55,468 bases of DNA from Burkholderia sp. Ax-1719 (lineage in GTDB: Bacteria; Pseudomonadota; Gammaproteobacteria; Burkholderiales; Burkholderiaceae). A program made the position numbers and the translations under genes. Positions 25,395 to 33,122 of the stretch are shown one piece after another (the stretch's first letter is position 1; the number at the start of each line of letters is the position of its first letter). The stretch spans positions 1-55,468 of the forward strand of contig NZ_VWWJ01000039.1 in NCBI RefSeq assembly GCF_011753055.1, read 5' to 3'. Below the pieces are notes generated by a model, which did no database searches, had not been told where the DNA came from, and saw nothing but the letters and a program-made list of their open reading frames with translations.

Positions 25395-25811
25395 ATGCGA
25401 CGCGATTCACGCGCCTTTACGTTGCTGGAAATGATGATCGCGCTTGCGGCGGCGGCCATCGTCGCCGCATTTGCGGTTCCGGGCTGGCGCAACCAGATCG
25501 CGCGAGGGCATCGCGTCGACGCGGTCACGGCGCTGTATCGCGCGGCGCAGTATGCCGACGCACAGGCAGCCGTTGCGGCGTCATTGCCGGCGGGCTTCGA
25601 TCAGGCGCCGCCGTCCGGTAGGGCAATTTATCGGCTGAAGCGGCTGGCGGGCGATGAGTCGAACGGCGGCTATGCGATCGTCGCGTCGCCCACACAGACT
25701 GGGCCAATGCGCGACGATCCGTGCGGAGCGTTCGTCCTCGACGCCAATGGCACGCGCAGTAACGAATCGGGCGCGGGCCTCTCCACGCAGGCATGCTGGA
25801 GCGATCGATGA
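25395..25811 (+). CDS. pilE: Minor pilin PilE/ComP-like
   Basis: 138 aa. Seen: MRRDSRA|FTLLEMMIALAAAA with Glu at +5, a hydrophobic helix ending VPGWRNQI, and a PilE-like C-terminus (GAFVLDANGTRSNE, then TQACW) with a cysteine pair. The residue before the cleavage point is Ala, not the usual Gly, which may slow processing. GAGAGG precedes the ATG. It closes the operon and converges on the DUF3318 gene. Confidence 0.85.
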   Translation: MRRDSRAFTLLEMMIALAAAAIVAAFAVPGWRNQIARGHRVDAVTALYRAAQYADAQAAVAASLPAGFDQAPPSGRAIYRLKRLAGDESNGGYAIVASPTQTGPMRDDPCGAFVLDANGTRSNESGAGLSTQACWSDR

Positions 25812-25846
25812 AGGGGGACGCTCAGTCCGATCGCCGGGCCGTCGAA

Positions 25847-26335
25847 TCAGCCGGTGAGATCGTCTTCGTCAGATGCCGCGCGGCGTGCGCGGACGTCGCC
25901 GCCGTCGCGCTGACGGCGCATCTGCTGCCACACGCGCCAGGCTTCGTAGGCGGTGAAGGCGAGGCCGCCCCATTTGACGACGGGCTTCGCCGCGGAGGCG
26001 ATACCGTCACGCAGCGGCTTGGCCACCACGAACGAGACCAGCGAACTCAAGATCGGATACTGCTTGAGCAGACTGCTCAAGCCGCTGCTGAAAGCGCTCG
26101 TCGAACCGGATGCGCTGGCCGCCACGCGGCCGAAACCCGGCACGAGAAAGCGCAGCCAGCTGAAATGCGTCACGGTCTCGCGCAATTCGATGATCGAGGC
26201 GGTCATTTCGGCGCGTTCGACGCTCGCGCGCACGAGCAGCAGTTCCTTGCGCAGGGCGCGCATCTGCGGCGTCGAGAGATCGCGGCTATGTGGGCGCGTA
26301 GGGCGGAAGGCTTGATCGGGGCGAAGTTGGCTCAT
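25847..26335 (-). CDS. DUF3318-type membrane-associated protein
   Basis: 162 aa. Seen: an N-terminal charged part (MRALRKELLLVRASVERAEM, resembling YqjK) and two weakly hydrophobic segments around KQYPILSSLVSFVVAKP and VKWGGLAFTAYEAW. It follows the YqjE-like gene by 10 bases and matches the usual third member of this betaproteobacterial trio. The family name is from memory and is moderately certain; the function is unknown. Confidence 0.7.
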   Translation of the reverse strand: MSQLRPDQAFRPTRPHSRDLSTPQMRALRKELLLVRASVERAEMTASIIELRETVTHFSWLRFLVPGFGRVAASASGSTSAFSSGLSSLLKQYPILSSLVSFVVAKPLRDGIASAAKPVVKWGGLAFTAYEAWRVWQQMRRQRDGGDVRARRAASDEDDLTG

Positions 26336-26345
26336 GGCGTCGATG

Positions 26346-26729
26346 CTAGGGTTTGCGAAGGATTTCGCGGTCCTTCTCGAATTCTTCGAGCGTCGCCTGG
26401 AACACCAGCGGCGCATTGCGCAGTCCCTGGCGCGCCTTCAACGCGCAGACTAGGGCGGCGAGCGCGTAGATCAGCGTGATCCCGGCGAGCGCCTGCCAGC
26501 GATACGTATCCCAGAAAGCGATGGCGATCAGCGCGGTCAGGGCGATCAGCGCCATGGTCGCCAGCATCATCGCCGCGAGTCCGAGGAACAGCACGCCCAG
26601 CAGGCGTTCCTTTTCTTCGGCCAGCTCGATGCCGATCAACTCGAGCCGTGTCTGGATGATCGAGAACGCGGAGCCGAGGAGACGGCGCAACGGCCCATGT
26701 TCGTGCTGCGAGCGGGTGTCTGTCGTCAT
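26346..26729 (-). CDS. YqjE family (holin-like fold) inner membrane protein
   Basis: 127 aa. Seen: an amphipathic start (LRRLLGSAFSIIQTRLELIGIELAEEKERL) and two membrane helices (about 45-75 and 83-100), the pattern of the YqjE / phage-holin-3-like family. Despite the family name there is no prophage here. It lies in a leftward cluster DUF883-yqjE-DUF3318, the equivalent of E. coli yqjD-yqjE-yqjK, which is tied to stationary phase and stress. Confidence 0.85.
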   Translation of the reverse strand: MTTDTRSQHEHGPLRRLLGSAFSIIQTRLELIGIELAEEKERLLGVLFLGLAAMMLATMALIALTALIAIAFWDTYRWQALAGITLIYALAALVCALKARQGLRNAPLVFQATLEEFEKDREILRKP

Positions 26730-26926
26730 GGCGAATGAGGGTTACGCCAACGCGTGCGCGATGGCGGGCGCGCGCAAAAGCTGCGCGAAAAAGCGCCCAG
26801 AAAAGACAGGCCGGTGGAGCGCACCGGCCTGCTGTTTGAGCGCTGGGCCGAACCGGTTCGCGCCGATGTGCGGCGCGGCCGGACCGCGAGACGGTGCGGC
26901 GACCGTCTCGCGACAACCCCAGCGTG

Positions 26927-27229
26927 TTACTTGCGGTTGATCAGCAAGCCCACGAGCACGCCGACGCCGGCGGCGATGCCGATCGACGTCCACGGATGTT
27001 CGTGGACATAGTCATCGGTGGCGCGCGCCGCCTTCTTGCCCTTCTCGACGACGACGACCTGAACGTCCGCCGCCTTTTCCTTCGCCTGCTTCAGGCGAGA
27101 GAGGGCCGTTTCGCGCAGCTCCGAAGCACGTTCGCCCGTGGCGCTCGCCGCTTGCTTGAGCAGGTCCTCTGCATCCGCGAGGACGGTTTTGATATCCGAC
27201 ATCAGCCTCTCCTTATTGACCTCTGACAT
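26927..27229 (-). CDS. DUF883 family (YqjD/ElaB) ribosome-associated membrane protein
   Basis: 100 aa. Seen: a long charged helix (residues 5-70) and a C-terminal membrane anchor (HPWTSIGIAAGVGVLVGLLINRK), the exact layout of YqjD/ElaB, which tether ribosomes to the membrane in stationary phase. A second ATG at 27202 has AAGGAGAGG upstream, but those bases encode the conserved NKERL of the family, so the earlier start at 27229 is kept. A gap of 197 bases separates it from the YqjE-like gene. Confidence 0.88.
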   Translation of the reverse strand: MSEVNKERLMSDIKTVLADAEDLLKQAASATGERASELRETALSRLKQAKEKAADVQVVVVEKGKKAARATDDYVHEHPWTSIGIAAGVGVLVGLLINRK

Positions 27230-27627
27230 TGACTGGCTCCCATCGTGTCACATTACGCGTGAATCGTAACAAAGATACGGGCGCTGGCAAGCCTGGCGCG
27301 CCGCAGCTGCAGCCCGATCATCGATAAATTGACGCACGATCCGTTCCCGCATCGGCGAATTTCGCTGCTGCATCAAGGATAGCGGGTGTTCACGTTGCTT
27401 CACCGCGCTTCTGATTGCTGCGTACGAAAAATCCGAAGGGAGAGACATGGAGTTGATCCGGCACGTAAAGTTTCCGCGCTGCTATTCAAAATTACAAAAA
27501 CTCATACCAGTGTGAACCGATGTTCGTTCGCGGGGCATATAGCTGCCCTGTATGCTTCAATGTTGTGAATGTCCACTGGCGCATCGGCTGGTCTTGCGCC
27601 GCCCACTTCGTTCAAAGGAACCGCACC
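27230..27627. other. 398-base intergenic region with a possible small ORF
   Basis: Divergent spacer between the DUF883 gene and the peroxiredoxin gene. It is more AT-rich than its surroundings near 27480-27550. It holds the small frame listed at 27447-27515 and should contain promoters for both neighbours. No RNA gene is recognised. Confidence 0.4.
27447..27515 (+). CDS. Possible 22-aa leader peptide before peroxiredoxin
   Basis: A short frame (begins MELIRHVKFP, ends KLIPV) with a good GAAGGGAGAG ribosome site 4-9 bases before its ATG and a TGA stop. It lies 112 bases upstream of the peroxiredoxin start. The good ribosome site is the only support; codon use (ATA, TTA, TCA) is unlike the neighbouring genes. 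It could be a leader peptide or chance. Confidence 0.25.
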   Translation: MELIRHVKFPRCYSKLQKLIPV

Positions 27628-28266
27628 ATGAGTCTTCGTCTTGGCGATATCGCACCCGACTTCGAGCAGGATTCGAGCATTGGCCGCATCAAGTTTCATG
27701 AGTGGCTCGGCAATAGCTGGGGCGTGCTGTTCTCGCATCCGGCCGACTTCACGCCGGTCTGCACGACCGAACTTGGCCTGACCGCAAAGCTCAAGGACGA
27801 GTTCGAGAAGCGCAATGTGAAGACGATCGCGCTGTCGGTGGATAGCGCCGAGTCGCACAACGAATGGATCAAGGACATCAACGAAACGCAGGCGGCGAGC
27901 GTCGGCTTCCCGATTCTCGCGGACGGCGATCGCAAGGTCTCGACGCTGTACGACATGATCCACCCGAACGCCAACGAGACGCTCACGGTGCGCTCGCTGT
28001 TCGTGATCGATCCGAACAAGAAGGTGCGACTCATCATCACGTATCCGGCCAGCACGGGCCGCAACTTCGACGAAATCCTGCGCGTGATTGATTCGCTGCA
28101 GCTGACCGACCACTACCAGGTGGCCACGCCCGGCAACTGGAAGCAGGGCGATGACGTGGTGATCGTCCCGTCGCTCAAGGACGAAGAGGTTATCAAGCAG
28201 AAGTTCCCGAAGGGCTATAAGGCGCTGCGTCCGTATCTGCGTCTCACGCCGCAGCCGAACAAGTAA
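27628..28266 (+). CDS. 1-Cys peroxiredoxin (Prx6 type)
   Basis: Reduces hydrogen peroxide and organic peroxides. 212 aa. Seen: SHPADFTPVCTTELG with the peroxidatic cysteine at residue 45 and no other cysteine in the protein, which defines the 1-Cys class; LFVIDPNKKVRLIITYPASTGRNFDEILR is the typical Prx6 follow-on. The ATG at 27628 follows AAAGGAA. The open frame extends upstream to 27520 without a ribosome site. A strong terminator follows. Confidence 0.96.
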   Translation: MSLRLGDIAPDFEQDSSIGRIKFHEWLGNSWGVLFSHPADFTPVCTTELGLTAKLKDEFEKRNVKTIALSVDSAESHNEWIKDINETQAASVGFPILADGDRKVSTLYDMIHPNANETLTVRSLFVIDPNKKVRLIITYPASTGRNFDEILRVIDSLQLTDHYQVATPGNWKQGDDVVIVPSLKDEEVIKQKFPKGYKALRPYLRLTPQPNK

Positions 28267-28307
28267 GCGCTCACCGCGCTCACCGCGTTCACCTGGCCGC
28301 ATAAAGG

Positions 28308-28345
28308 AAAAGCGCCGCACGTTCGAAACGTGCGGCGCTTTTTTT
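28308..28345. terminator. Terminator after peroxiredoxin
   Basis: A 16-bp perfect stem (arms 28308-28323 and 28327-28342) with a 3-base loop and a T-run; shared with the convergent glutaryl-CoA dehydrogenase gene. Confidence 0.92.
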
Positions 28346-28369
28346 ACGTAGTGATGCCGAAAGCGACGC

Positions 28370-29560
28370 TTAGAAGAACGCCTGAATGCCCGTCTGCGCG
28401 CGGCCGAGGATCAGCGCGTGAATGTCGTGCGTGCCTTCATACGTGTTCACCACTTCCAGATTCACGAGGTGACGCGCCACGCCGAATTCGTCCGAGATGC
28501 CGTTGCCGCCCAGCATGTCACGCGCAAGACGCGCGATGTCGAGCGATTTGCCGCACGAATTGCGCTTCATGATCGAGGTGATTTCGACGGCAGCGGTGCC
28601 TTCGTCCTTCATGCGGCCCAGGCGCAGGCAACCTTGCAGGCCGAGCGTGATTTCCGTCTGCATATCGGCGAGCTTTTTCTGGATGAGCTGGTTGGCAGCC
28701 AGCGGGCGGCCAAACTGCTTGCGGTCGAGCACGTACTGACGCGCGGTGTGCCAGCACGATTCCGCCGCGCCGAGCGCGCCCCAGGCGATGCCGTAACGCG
28801 CCGAGTTCAGGCAGGTGAACGGACCGCGCAGACCCTTCACGCCCGGCATGAGGTTGTCTTCCGGCACGAACACTTCGTCGAGCACGATTTCGCCGGTGAT
28901 CGACGAGCGCAGGCCCACCTTGCCGTGGATCGCCGGCGCCGACAGACCCTTCCAGCCTTTCTCCAGAATGAAGCCGCGGATGTCATCCTTGCCGTCTTCT
29001 TCGAGCTTGGCCCAGACCACGAACACGTCGGCGATCGGCGAATTCGTGATCCACATCTTCGATCCCGAAAGCGAATAGCCGCCGTTCACCTTCTTCGCGC
29101 GCGTGACCATGCTGCCCGGGTCGGAGCCGTGGTTCGGCTCGGTCAGACCGAAGCAGCCGATCCATTCGCCGCTGGCGAGCTTCGGCAGATACTTTTCTTT
29201 CTGCGCGTCCGAGCCGAATTCGAAGATCGGCACCATCACGAGCGACGATTGCACCGACATCATCGAGCGATAGCCCGAATCCACGCGCTCCACTTCGCGC
29301 GCAATCAGACCGTAGGCGACGTAGTTCAGACCCGGGCCGCCGTACTGTTCCGGAATGGTCGGGCCAAGCAGCCCGACTTCGCCCATCTCGCGGAAGATCG
29401 AGGCGTCGGTCTTCTCGTGGCGGAACGCTTCGGTCACGCGCGGCGCGAGCTTGTCCTGCGCGTAAGCGGCGGCGGCGTCGCGCACCATGCGTTCGTCTTC
29501 GGTGAGCTGCTGGTCGAGCAGCAGCGGGTCTTCCCAATGGAACTGGGCGTGTGCGGCCAT
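28370..29560 (-). CDS. gcdH: Glutaryl-CoA dehydrogenase
   Basis: FAD enzyme that oxidatively decarboxylates glutaryl-CoA to crotonyl-CoA in lysine and aromatic breakdown. 396 aa. Seen: the acyl-CoA dehydrogenase motifs GCFGLTEPNHGSDPGSM and SKMWITNSPIADVFVVWAKL, DMLGGNGISDEFGVARH, and the catalytic Glu in VNTYEGTHDIHALILGRAQTG, all of the GcdH subtype. It is divergent from an IclR regulator, with a palindromic operator between them, so it is probably controlled by it. AGGAGAG precedes the ATG. Confidence 0.95.
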   Translation of the reverse strand: MAAHAQFHWEDPLLLDQQLTEDERMVRDAAAAYAQDKLAPRVTEAFRHEKTDASIFREMGEVGLLGPTIPEQYGGPGLNYVAYGLIAREVERVDSGYRSMMSVQSSLVMVPIFEFGSDAQKEKYLPKLASGEWIGCFGLTEPNHGSDPGSMVTRAKKVNGGYSLSGSKMWITNSPIADVFVVWAKLEEDGKDDIRGFILEKGWKGLSAPAIHGKVGLRSSITGEIVLDEVFVPEDNLMPGVKGLRGPFTCLNSARYGIAWGALGAAESCWHTARQYVLDRKQFGRPLAANQLIQKKLADMQTEITLGLQGCLRLGRMKDEGTAAVEITSIMKRNSCGKSLDIARLARDMLGGNGISDEFGVARHLVNLEVVNTYEGTHDIHALILGRAQTGIQAFF

Positions 29561-29624
29561 GGTGTCTCTCCTGAGTCTCGTAACCTGCTGAACCTCTGAT
29601 TTACTTCAGCCAGGGAAATTTGCG

Positions 29625-29654
29625 CTTGACTGGAGTTCCGCTAAGCGGAACAAT
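29625..29654 (+). promoter_or_regulatory. Putative iclR promoter
   Basis: TTGACT (29625-29630) and AACAAT (29649-29654), 18 bases apart. The palindrome at 29635-29651 occupies the spacer, so a bound regulator would block RNA polymerase: autoregulation. Confidence 0.4.
29635..29651. promoter_or_regulatory. IclR-type palindromic operator
   Basis: GTTCCGCT-A-AGCGGAAC is a perfect palindrome of 8-bp arms about one central base, midway between gcdH and the IclR gene. IclR-family proteins commonly bind palindromes of about this size, often with GTTCC/GGAAC-like ends. Confidence 0.75.
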
Positions 29655-29692
29655 GTTTTGCAAATTGACTTCAGTGTATCACCAGGCCGCTC

Positions 29693-30517
29693 ATGTCCGC
29701 ACCAGAAATGAATGCCTCTTCCTCGTTTGCGTCGACGCTGGCTTCCGGTCCAATCGACGAACGCAAATTCGTGGTCGCGCTCGCACGCGGGCTGGAACTG
29801 CTGCGCGCGTTCCGTCCGGGCGAAACGCTGCTCGGCAATCGCGATTTCGTCGAGCGCACCGGCTTGCCCAAAGCGACCGTAAACCGCCTCGCGTACACGC
29901 TCACCACGCTCGGCTATCTGCGTTTCGACGAATCGCTGGGCAAATATGCGCTCGACGCGGGCGTGCTGTCGCTCGGCTTCGCGCTGCTTTCGGGCACGGA
30001 TACGCTGGAGCTGGCGCGTCCGCACCTGCGTGCGTTCGCGCGCGAAGTGGGCGCGGCGGTGTCGCTGGGCTGCCGCGACGGTCTGGACGTGATCTATCTG
30101 GAGACGATCCGCAGCGAAACGGCGCTCACGCTGGGCCTCGCTTCAGGCTCGCGGCTGTCGATGCTGACGAGTTCGATGGGCCGCGCGTATCTGGCCGTGC
30201 AGCCGCTCGACGTGCGCACGGCGCTGTTCGCGGAGCTGGAAAAGGCGGCGCAGGCGGCGGGGGAGGACGGCCCGGCGCTGGTCGCGGCGGCGAAGCGAGA
30301 GATCGAAAACTTCGCGAAGGAAGGGGCGTGCTTTTCGTTTCGCGACTGGCACGAGGACGTCAATGCCGTAGCGGTGCCGTTTCGCGAGCCGCGTGAGCGG
30401 CGCTGGCTGGTGCTCAGTTGCAGCGGGCCGGCTTCGTCGATGGGACCGGACGTGTTCCGCGAGCGTGTCGCGCCGCTCCTGAAGTCGCTGGCACGCAGGT
30501 TGGGCGAAACGGTGTGA
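29693..30517 (+). CDS. IclR family transcriptional regulator
   Basis: 274 aa. Seen: an N-terminal winged helix-turn-helix (VVALARGLELLRAFRPGE, LPKATVNRLAYTLTTLGYL) and the GAF-like effector domain (GAAVSLGCRDGLDVIYLETI, SFRDWHEDVNAVAVPF). It is divergent from glutaryl-CoA dehydrogenase across a perfect palindrome, so it probably senses a metabolite of glutarate, lysine or aromatic breakdown and also regulates itself. The ligand is inferred from context only. Confidence 0.93.
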   Translation: MSAPEMNASSSFASTLASGPIDERKFVVALARGLELLRAFRPGETLLGNRDFVERTGLPKATVNRLAYTLTTLGYLRFDESLGKYALDAGVLSLGFALLSGTDTLELARPHLRAFAREVGAAVSLGCRDGLDVIYLETIRSETALTLGLASGSRLSMLTSSMGRAYLAVQPLDVRTALFAELEKAAQAAGEDGPALVAAAKREIENFAKEGACFSFRDWHEDVNAVAVPFREPRERRWLVLSCSGPASSMGPDVFRERVAPLLKSLARRLGETV

Positions 30518-30532
30518 AGCGGCGCTAAAAAG

Positions 30533-30563
30533 AAAAAAGCCGGGAATCTCTCCCGGCTTTTTA
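30533..30563. terminator. Terminator between iclR and argF
   Basis: GCCGGGA-ATCTC-TCCCGGC stem with an A-run on the left and a T-run on the right; works in both directions. Confidence 0.88.
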
Positions 30564-30584
30564 CTTGCTGCCCGCGTGAGCGGC

Positions 30585-31514
30585 TCAGTGGTTGAGCTTG
30601 CCCAGCAGCAGGAATTCCATCAGCGCCTTCTGGACGTGCAGGCGGTTTTCCGCTTCGTCCCAGACCACGCTTTGCGGGCCGTCGATCACTTCGGCGCTCA
30701 CTTCCTCGCCGCGGTGAGCGGGCAGGCAGTGCATGAAGAGGGCGTCGGCGTTGGCGCGCGCCATCATTTCCGCATCCACGCACCAGTCGGCGAAGGCCTG
30801 CTTGCGCACTTCGTTTTCGGCTTCGAAGCCCATGCTGGTCCACACATCGGTGGTCACGAGGTCAGCGCCTGCGCAGGCTTCGTTCGGATCGGCGAGCACG
30901 GTGATGAACGGCTTGCTTTCTTCGGCCACCAGCGCCGGGTCGAGCTGATAGCCCGGCGGCGTGGAGATGCGCAGCTTGAAGTCGAGGATCTGGGCGGCTT
31001 CGATCCACGTGTAGAGCATGTTGTTGGCGTCGCCCACCCACGCCACGGTCTTGCCGCGGATCGGGCCGCGATGCTCGTAGAACGTGAAGATGTCAGCCAG
31101 CACCTGGCAAGGGTGATACTCGTTCGTCAGGCCGTTGATCACCGGCACGCGCGAGCTTTCCGCGAATCGCTTGATGATGTCCTGGCCGAACGTGCGGATC
31201 ATGATGATGTCGACCATGCGCGAGATGACCTGCGCGGAGTCTTCGATCGGCTCGCCGCGGCCAAGCTGCGTGTCGCGCGTGTTCATGAACACGGCGTGGC
31301 CGCCCAGCTGGAAGATGCCCGCTTCGAACGAAAGTCGCGTGCGCGTCGAGTTCTTCTCGAAGATCATCGCGAGCGTGCGGTCGTGCAGCGGATGGTAGGT
31401 CTCGTAGCTCTTGAACTTGCGCTTCAGGATGCGCGCGCGCTCCAGCACATAGTCATATTCTTCAAGAGAGAAATCCGAGAACTGCAGGTAATGGCGTATG
31501 GTCCGGGAGGTCAT
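30585..31514 (-). CDS. argF: Ornithine carbamoyltransferase
   Basis: Makes citrulline from ornithine and carbamoyl phosphate in arginine synthesis. 309 aa. Seen: carbamoyl phosphate site FEKNSTRTRLSFE, HPCQVLADIFT, ornithine site and HCLPAHRGEE near the C-terminus. The ATG at 31514 begins the conserved MTSRTIRHYLQFSDFS; the frame stays open to 31667. It is divergent from the DUF3579 gene. Confidence 0.97.
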   Translation of the reverse strand: MTSRTIRHYLQFSDFSLEEYDYVLERARILKRKFKSYETYHPLHDRTLAMIFEKNSTRTRLSFEAGIFQLGGHAVFMNTRDTQLGRGEPIEDSAQVISRMVDIIMIRTFGQDIIKRFAESSRVPVINGLTNEYHPCQVLADIFTFYEHRGPIRGKTVAWVGDANNMLYTWIEAAQILDFKLRISTPPGYQLDPALVAEESKPFITVLADPNEACAGADLVTTDVWTSMGFEAENEVRKQAFADWCVDAEMMARANADALFMHCLPAHRGEEVSAEVIDGPQSVVWDEAENRLHVQKALMEFLLLGKLNH

Positions 31515-31901
31515 GAAGCGAAAACGGCGCCCGATCCGGCCTCGAACTGCAGGAAAGGGCCGGCGACGCCGCTGCGGTTGGTGGTAAGTCAAAGCAGCAT
31601 AAAGGATTTTGCGGAATTTGACGAGTTGGCGAAAAGGCGGCGCCCGATCGGGTGGGCGCGCCGTCAAAGTTGCGCGAGGAGCTAAAGTTGTCTGCGCATC
31701 AGGCCGTCAAGTGTCCTGTGTGCGGTGCGTCAAAAGGTGCGCTGCGCTATAATCCGATAGATTTTTCAGGCACGGCAGAAGGCTGGATGTGCTGGGCGCG
31801 CACACGATGCGAAGCCCGCGCAAAGCCCGCCGCAGCGGCCTGTGCGCCGGCACCACCGCTGAGCCGGTCCGCACGCAGCGACGTCACACAGGTACTCCTA
31901 C
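31515..31901. other. 387-base divergent intergenic region (argF / DUF3579)
   Basis: Contains a perfect TATAAT at 31748-31753 on the plus strand, about 150 bases before the DUF3579 gene, without a clear -35. A GC-rich leader follows. No RNA gene or extra coding frame is convincing. Confidence 0.45.
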
Positions 31902-32255
31902 ATGGCCGAAGAAGCCCCAACCGAATACTTCATTCAAGGCATCACCAGCAAAGGGAAGAAGTTTCGTCCGAGCGACTGGTCGGAGCGTCTGGCGGGTGTG
32001 ATGTCGAGCTTCGGGCCGAAAGCGTCGGCGAACGCGCGCGGGCCGAATGCCTATCTGCGCTATTCCCTCTACGTGCGCCCGACGATGATCGGCGACCTCA
32101 AGGTGGTGGTGCTCGATTCGCGTCTGAAGGATATCGAGCCGATGGCGTTCAACTTCGTGCTGAACTTCGCCAAGGACAACGATCTTCTGGTGACCGAGGC
32201 CTGCGAACTGCCGCACGATCACGCTACGCAGCAGAGCGGGGAAGTGAAGCGCTAA
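31902..32255 (+). CDS. DUF3579 family protein
   Basis: 117-aa soluble protein of unknown function. Seen: TEYFIQGITSKGKKFRPSDWSERLAGVMS and NAYLRYSLYVRPTMIGDLKVVVLDSRL, conserved stretches I recognise from the betaproteobacterial DUF3579 family, typically found beside argF and rpsT as here. The ATG at 31902 lacks a strong ribosome site. Two terminators follow. Confidence 0.9.
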   Translation: MAEEAPTEYFIQGITSKGKKFRPSDWSERLAGVMSSFGPKASANARGPNAYLRYSLYVRPTMIGDLKVVVLDSRLKDIEPMAFNFVLNFAKDNDLLVTEACELPHDHATQQSGEVKR

Positions 32256-32279
32256 GGCGTTGCCCCCGCAGCAATATAG

Positions 32280-32312
32280 AAAAAACGACCCGCACATGCG
32301 GGTTTTTTTACG
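32280..32312 (+). terminator. Terminator after DUF3579 gene
   Basis: ACCCGC-ACAT-GCGGGT (32288-32303) followed by a T-run. Confidence 0.85.
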
Positions 32313-32355
32313 TCTGGAATCCGGGCTCGTGCTTGTAAGCCGCCGCGAGCGGGCA

Positions 32356-32384
32356 CAAAAAAACCCGCCGAAGCGGGTTTTTTG
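32356..32384. terminator. Bidirectional terminator before rpsT end
   Basis: ACCCGC-CGAA-GCGGGT stem with A-run and T-run; serves the convergent rpsT and backs up the DUF3579 terminator. Confidence 0.9.
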
Positions 32385-32411
32385 CACAGCGCCAGGTTGA
32401 ACCTGAAACGC

Positions 32412-32675
32412 TTAGGCCATTGCCTTGACAGCAGCAGCCAGACGGCTCTTATGACGAGCAGCCTTGTTCTTGTGGACGATCTTCTTGTCCGAGATGATGT
32501 CCAGCGTCTTTGCCGAAGTCTTCAGGATTTCAGCAGCAGCAGCCTTGTCGCCTGCGTCGATTGCCTTGCGGACAGCCTTGATAGCCGTGCGGAACTTCGA
32601 GCGCAGTGCCGAGTTGTGTGCGTTTTGCTTGGTAGCCTGGCGAGCGCGCTTGCGTGCCTGTGCGGAATTTGCCAT
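32412..32675 (-). CDS. rpsT: 30S ribosomal protein S20
   Basis: Primary rRNA-binding protein of the small subunit. 87 aa, Lys/Ala-rich. Seen: MANSAQARKRARQATKQNAH at the start and KNKAARHKSRLAAAVKA at the end, both typical of S20. The ATG at 32675 follows AAGGAAAG. The promoter about 230 bases upstream implies a long leader, which could serve S20 autoregulation. Confidence 0.98.
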   Translation of the reverse strand: MANSAQARKRARQATKQNAHNSALRSKFRTAIKAVRKAIDAGDKAAAAEILKTSAKTLDIISDKKIVHKNKAARHKSRLAAAVKAMA

Positions 32676-32905
32676 TACTCTTTCCTTGATTATCTGGGCG
32701 CGTACTTGCCGACGCCCGTTGCCTGGATTCGCGCCTGGGTTTGGACCCAGACACAAAACGGTATTTGCCGGTAGACGCGAATCTCTAGAATCCTGTCTGC
32801 CCGCCACATTCCTTGTGCCGAAACGTCAGGGGCTGTCGTGGACAACCGCCTTGGCGCTTCCTTTCCAGAACGCGTCCCAGCCCCATTTGAGGCCGGGAAT
32901 CGGCG

Positions 32906-32935
32906 ATTATAGCAACGAAATCATGGACGTGGCAA
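32906..32935 (-). promoter_or_regulatory. rpsT promoter
   Basis: On the minus strand TTGCCA (32935-32930), an 18-base spacer and a perfect TATAAT (32911-32906). Confidence 0.65.
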
Positions 32936-33107
32936 TCGCCAGGCGATGCCCAACGCTGGGACGGCAGGGGACAGAACATTAAAGCGGTCGCCGGATCTTT
33001 TACGACGCGGTCACAATGCGGCCCCTTCGCGATCCCAAGTTACAAGTTGTCACGCCGCCATTCGCATCCCGAAAGCCGCCCAGCGGCGAACGGTCAAATG
33101 GCACCCG

Positions 33108-33113
33108 TATAAT
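33108..33113 (+). promoter_or_regulatory. TATAAT box of murJ
   Basis: A perfect TATAAT ends 9 bases before the murJ ATG, leaving room for a leader of about 3 bases. No ribosome site and no clear -35 hexamer are seen. Confidence 0.5.
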
Positions 33114-33122
33114 AAGCGCCCC

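Larger units (their letters stand above)
32676..33122. other. 447-base divergent intergenic region (rpsT / murJ)
   Basis: Holds the rpsT promoter (32906-32935) and leader, which includes a CTGGGT-TTGG-ACCCAG hairpin at 32735-32750, and the TATAAT box of murJ at its right end. No coding frame is convincing. Confidence 0.5.

Noticed and set aside
26346..26729. Phage holin as a sign of a prophage
   Set aside because: YqjE-type proteins share the fold name only. The neighbours are the DUF883 and DUF3318 genes and there are no phage genes.
27202..27229. Shorter start for the DUF883 protein at 27202
   Set aside because: The good-looking ribosome site there is the coding sequence for the conserved NKERL residues, so the longer start is kept.
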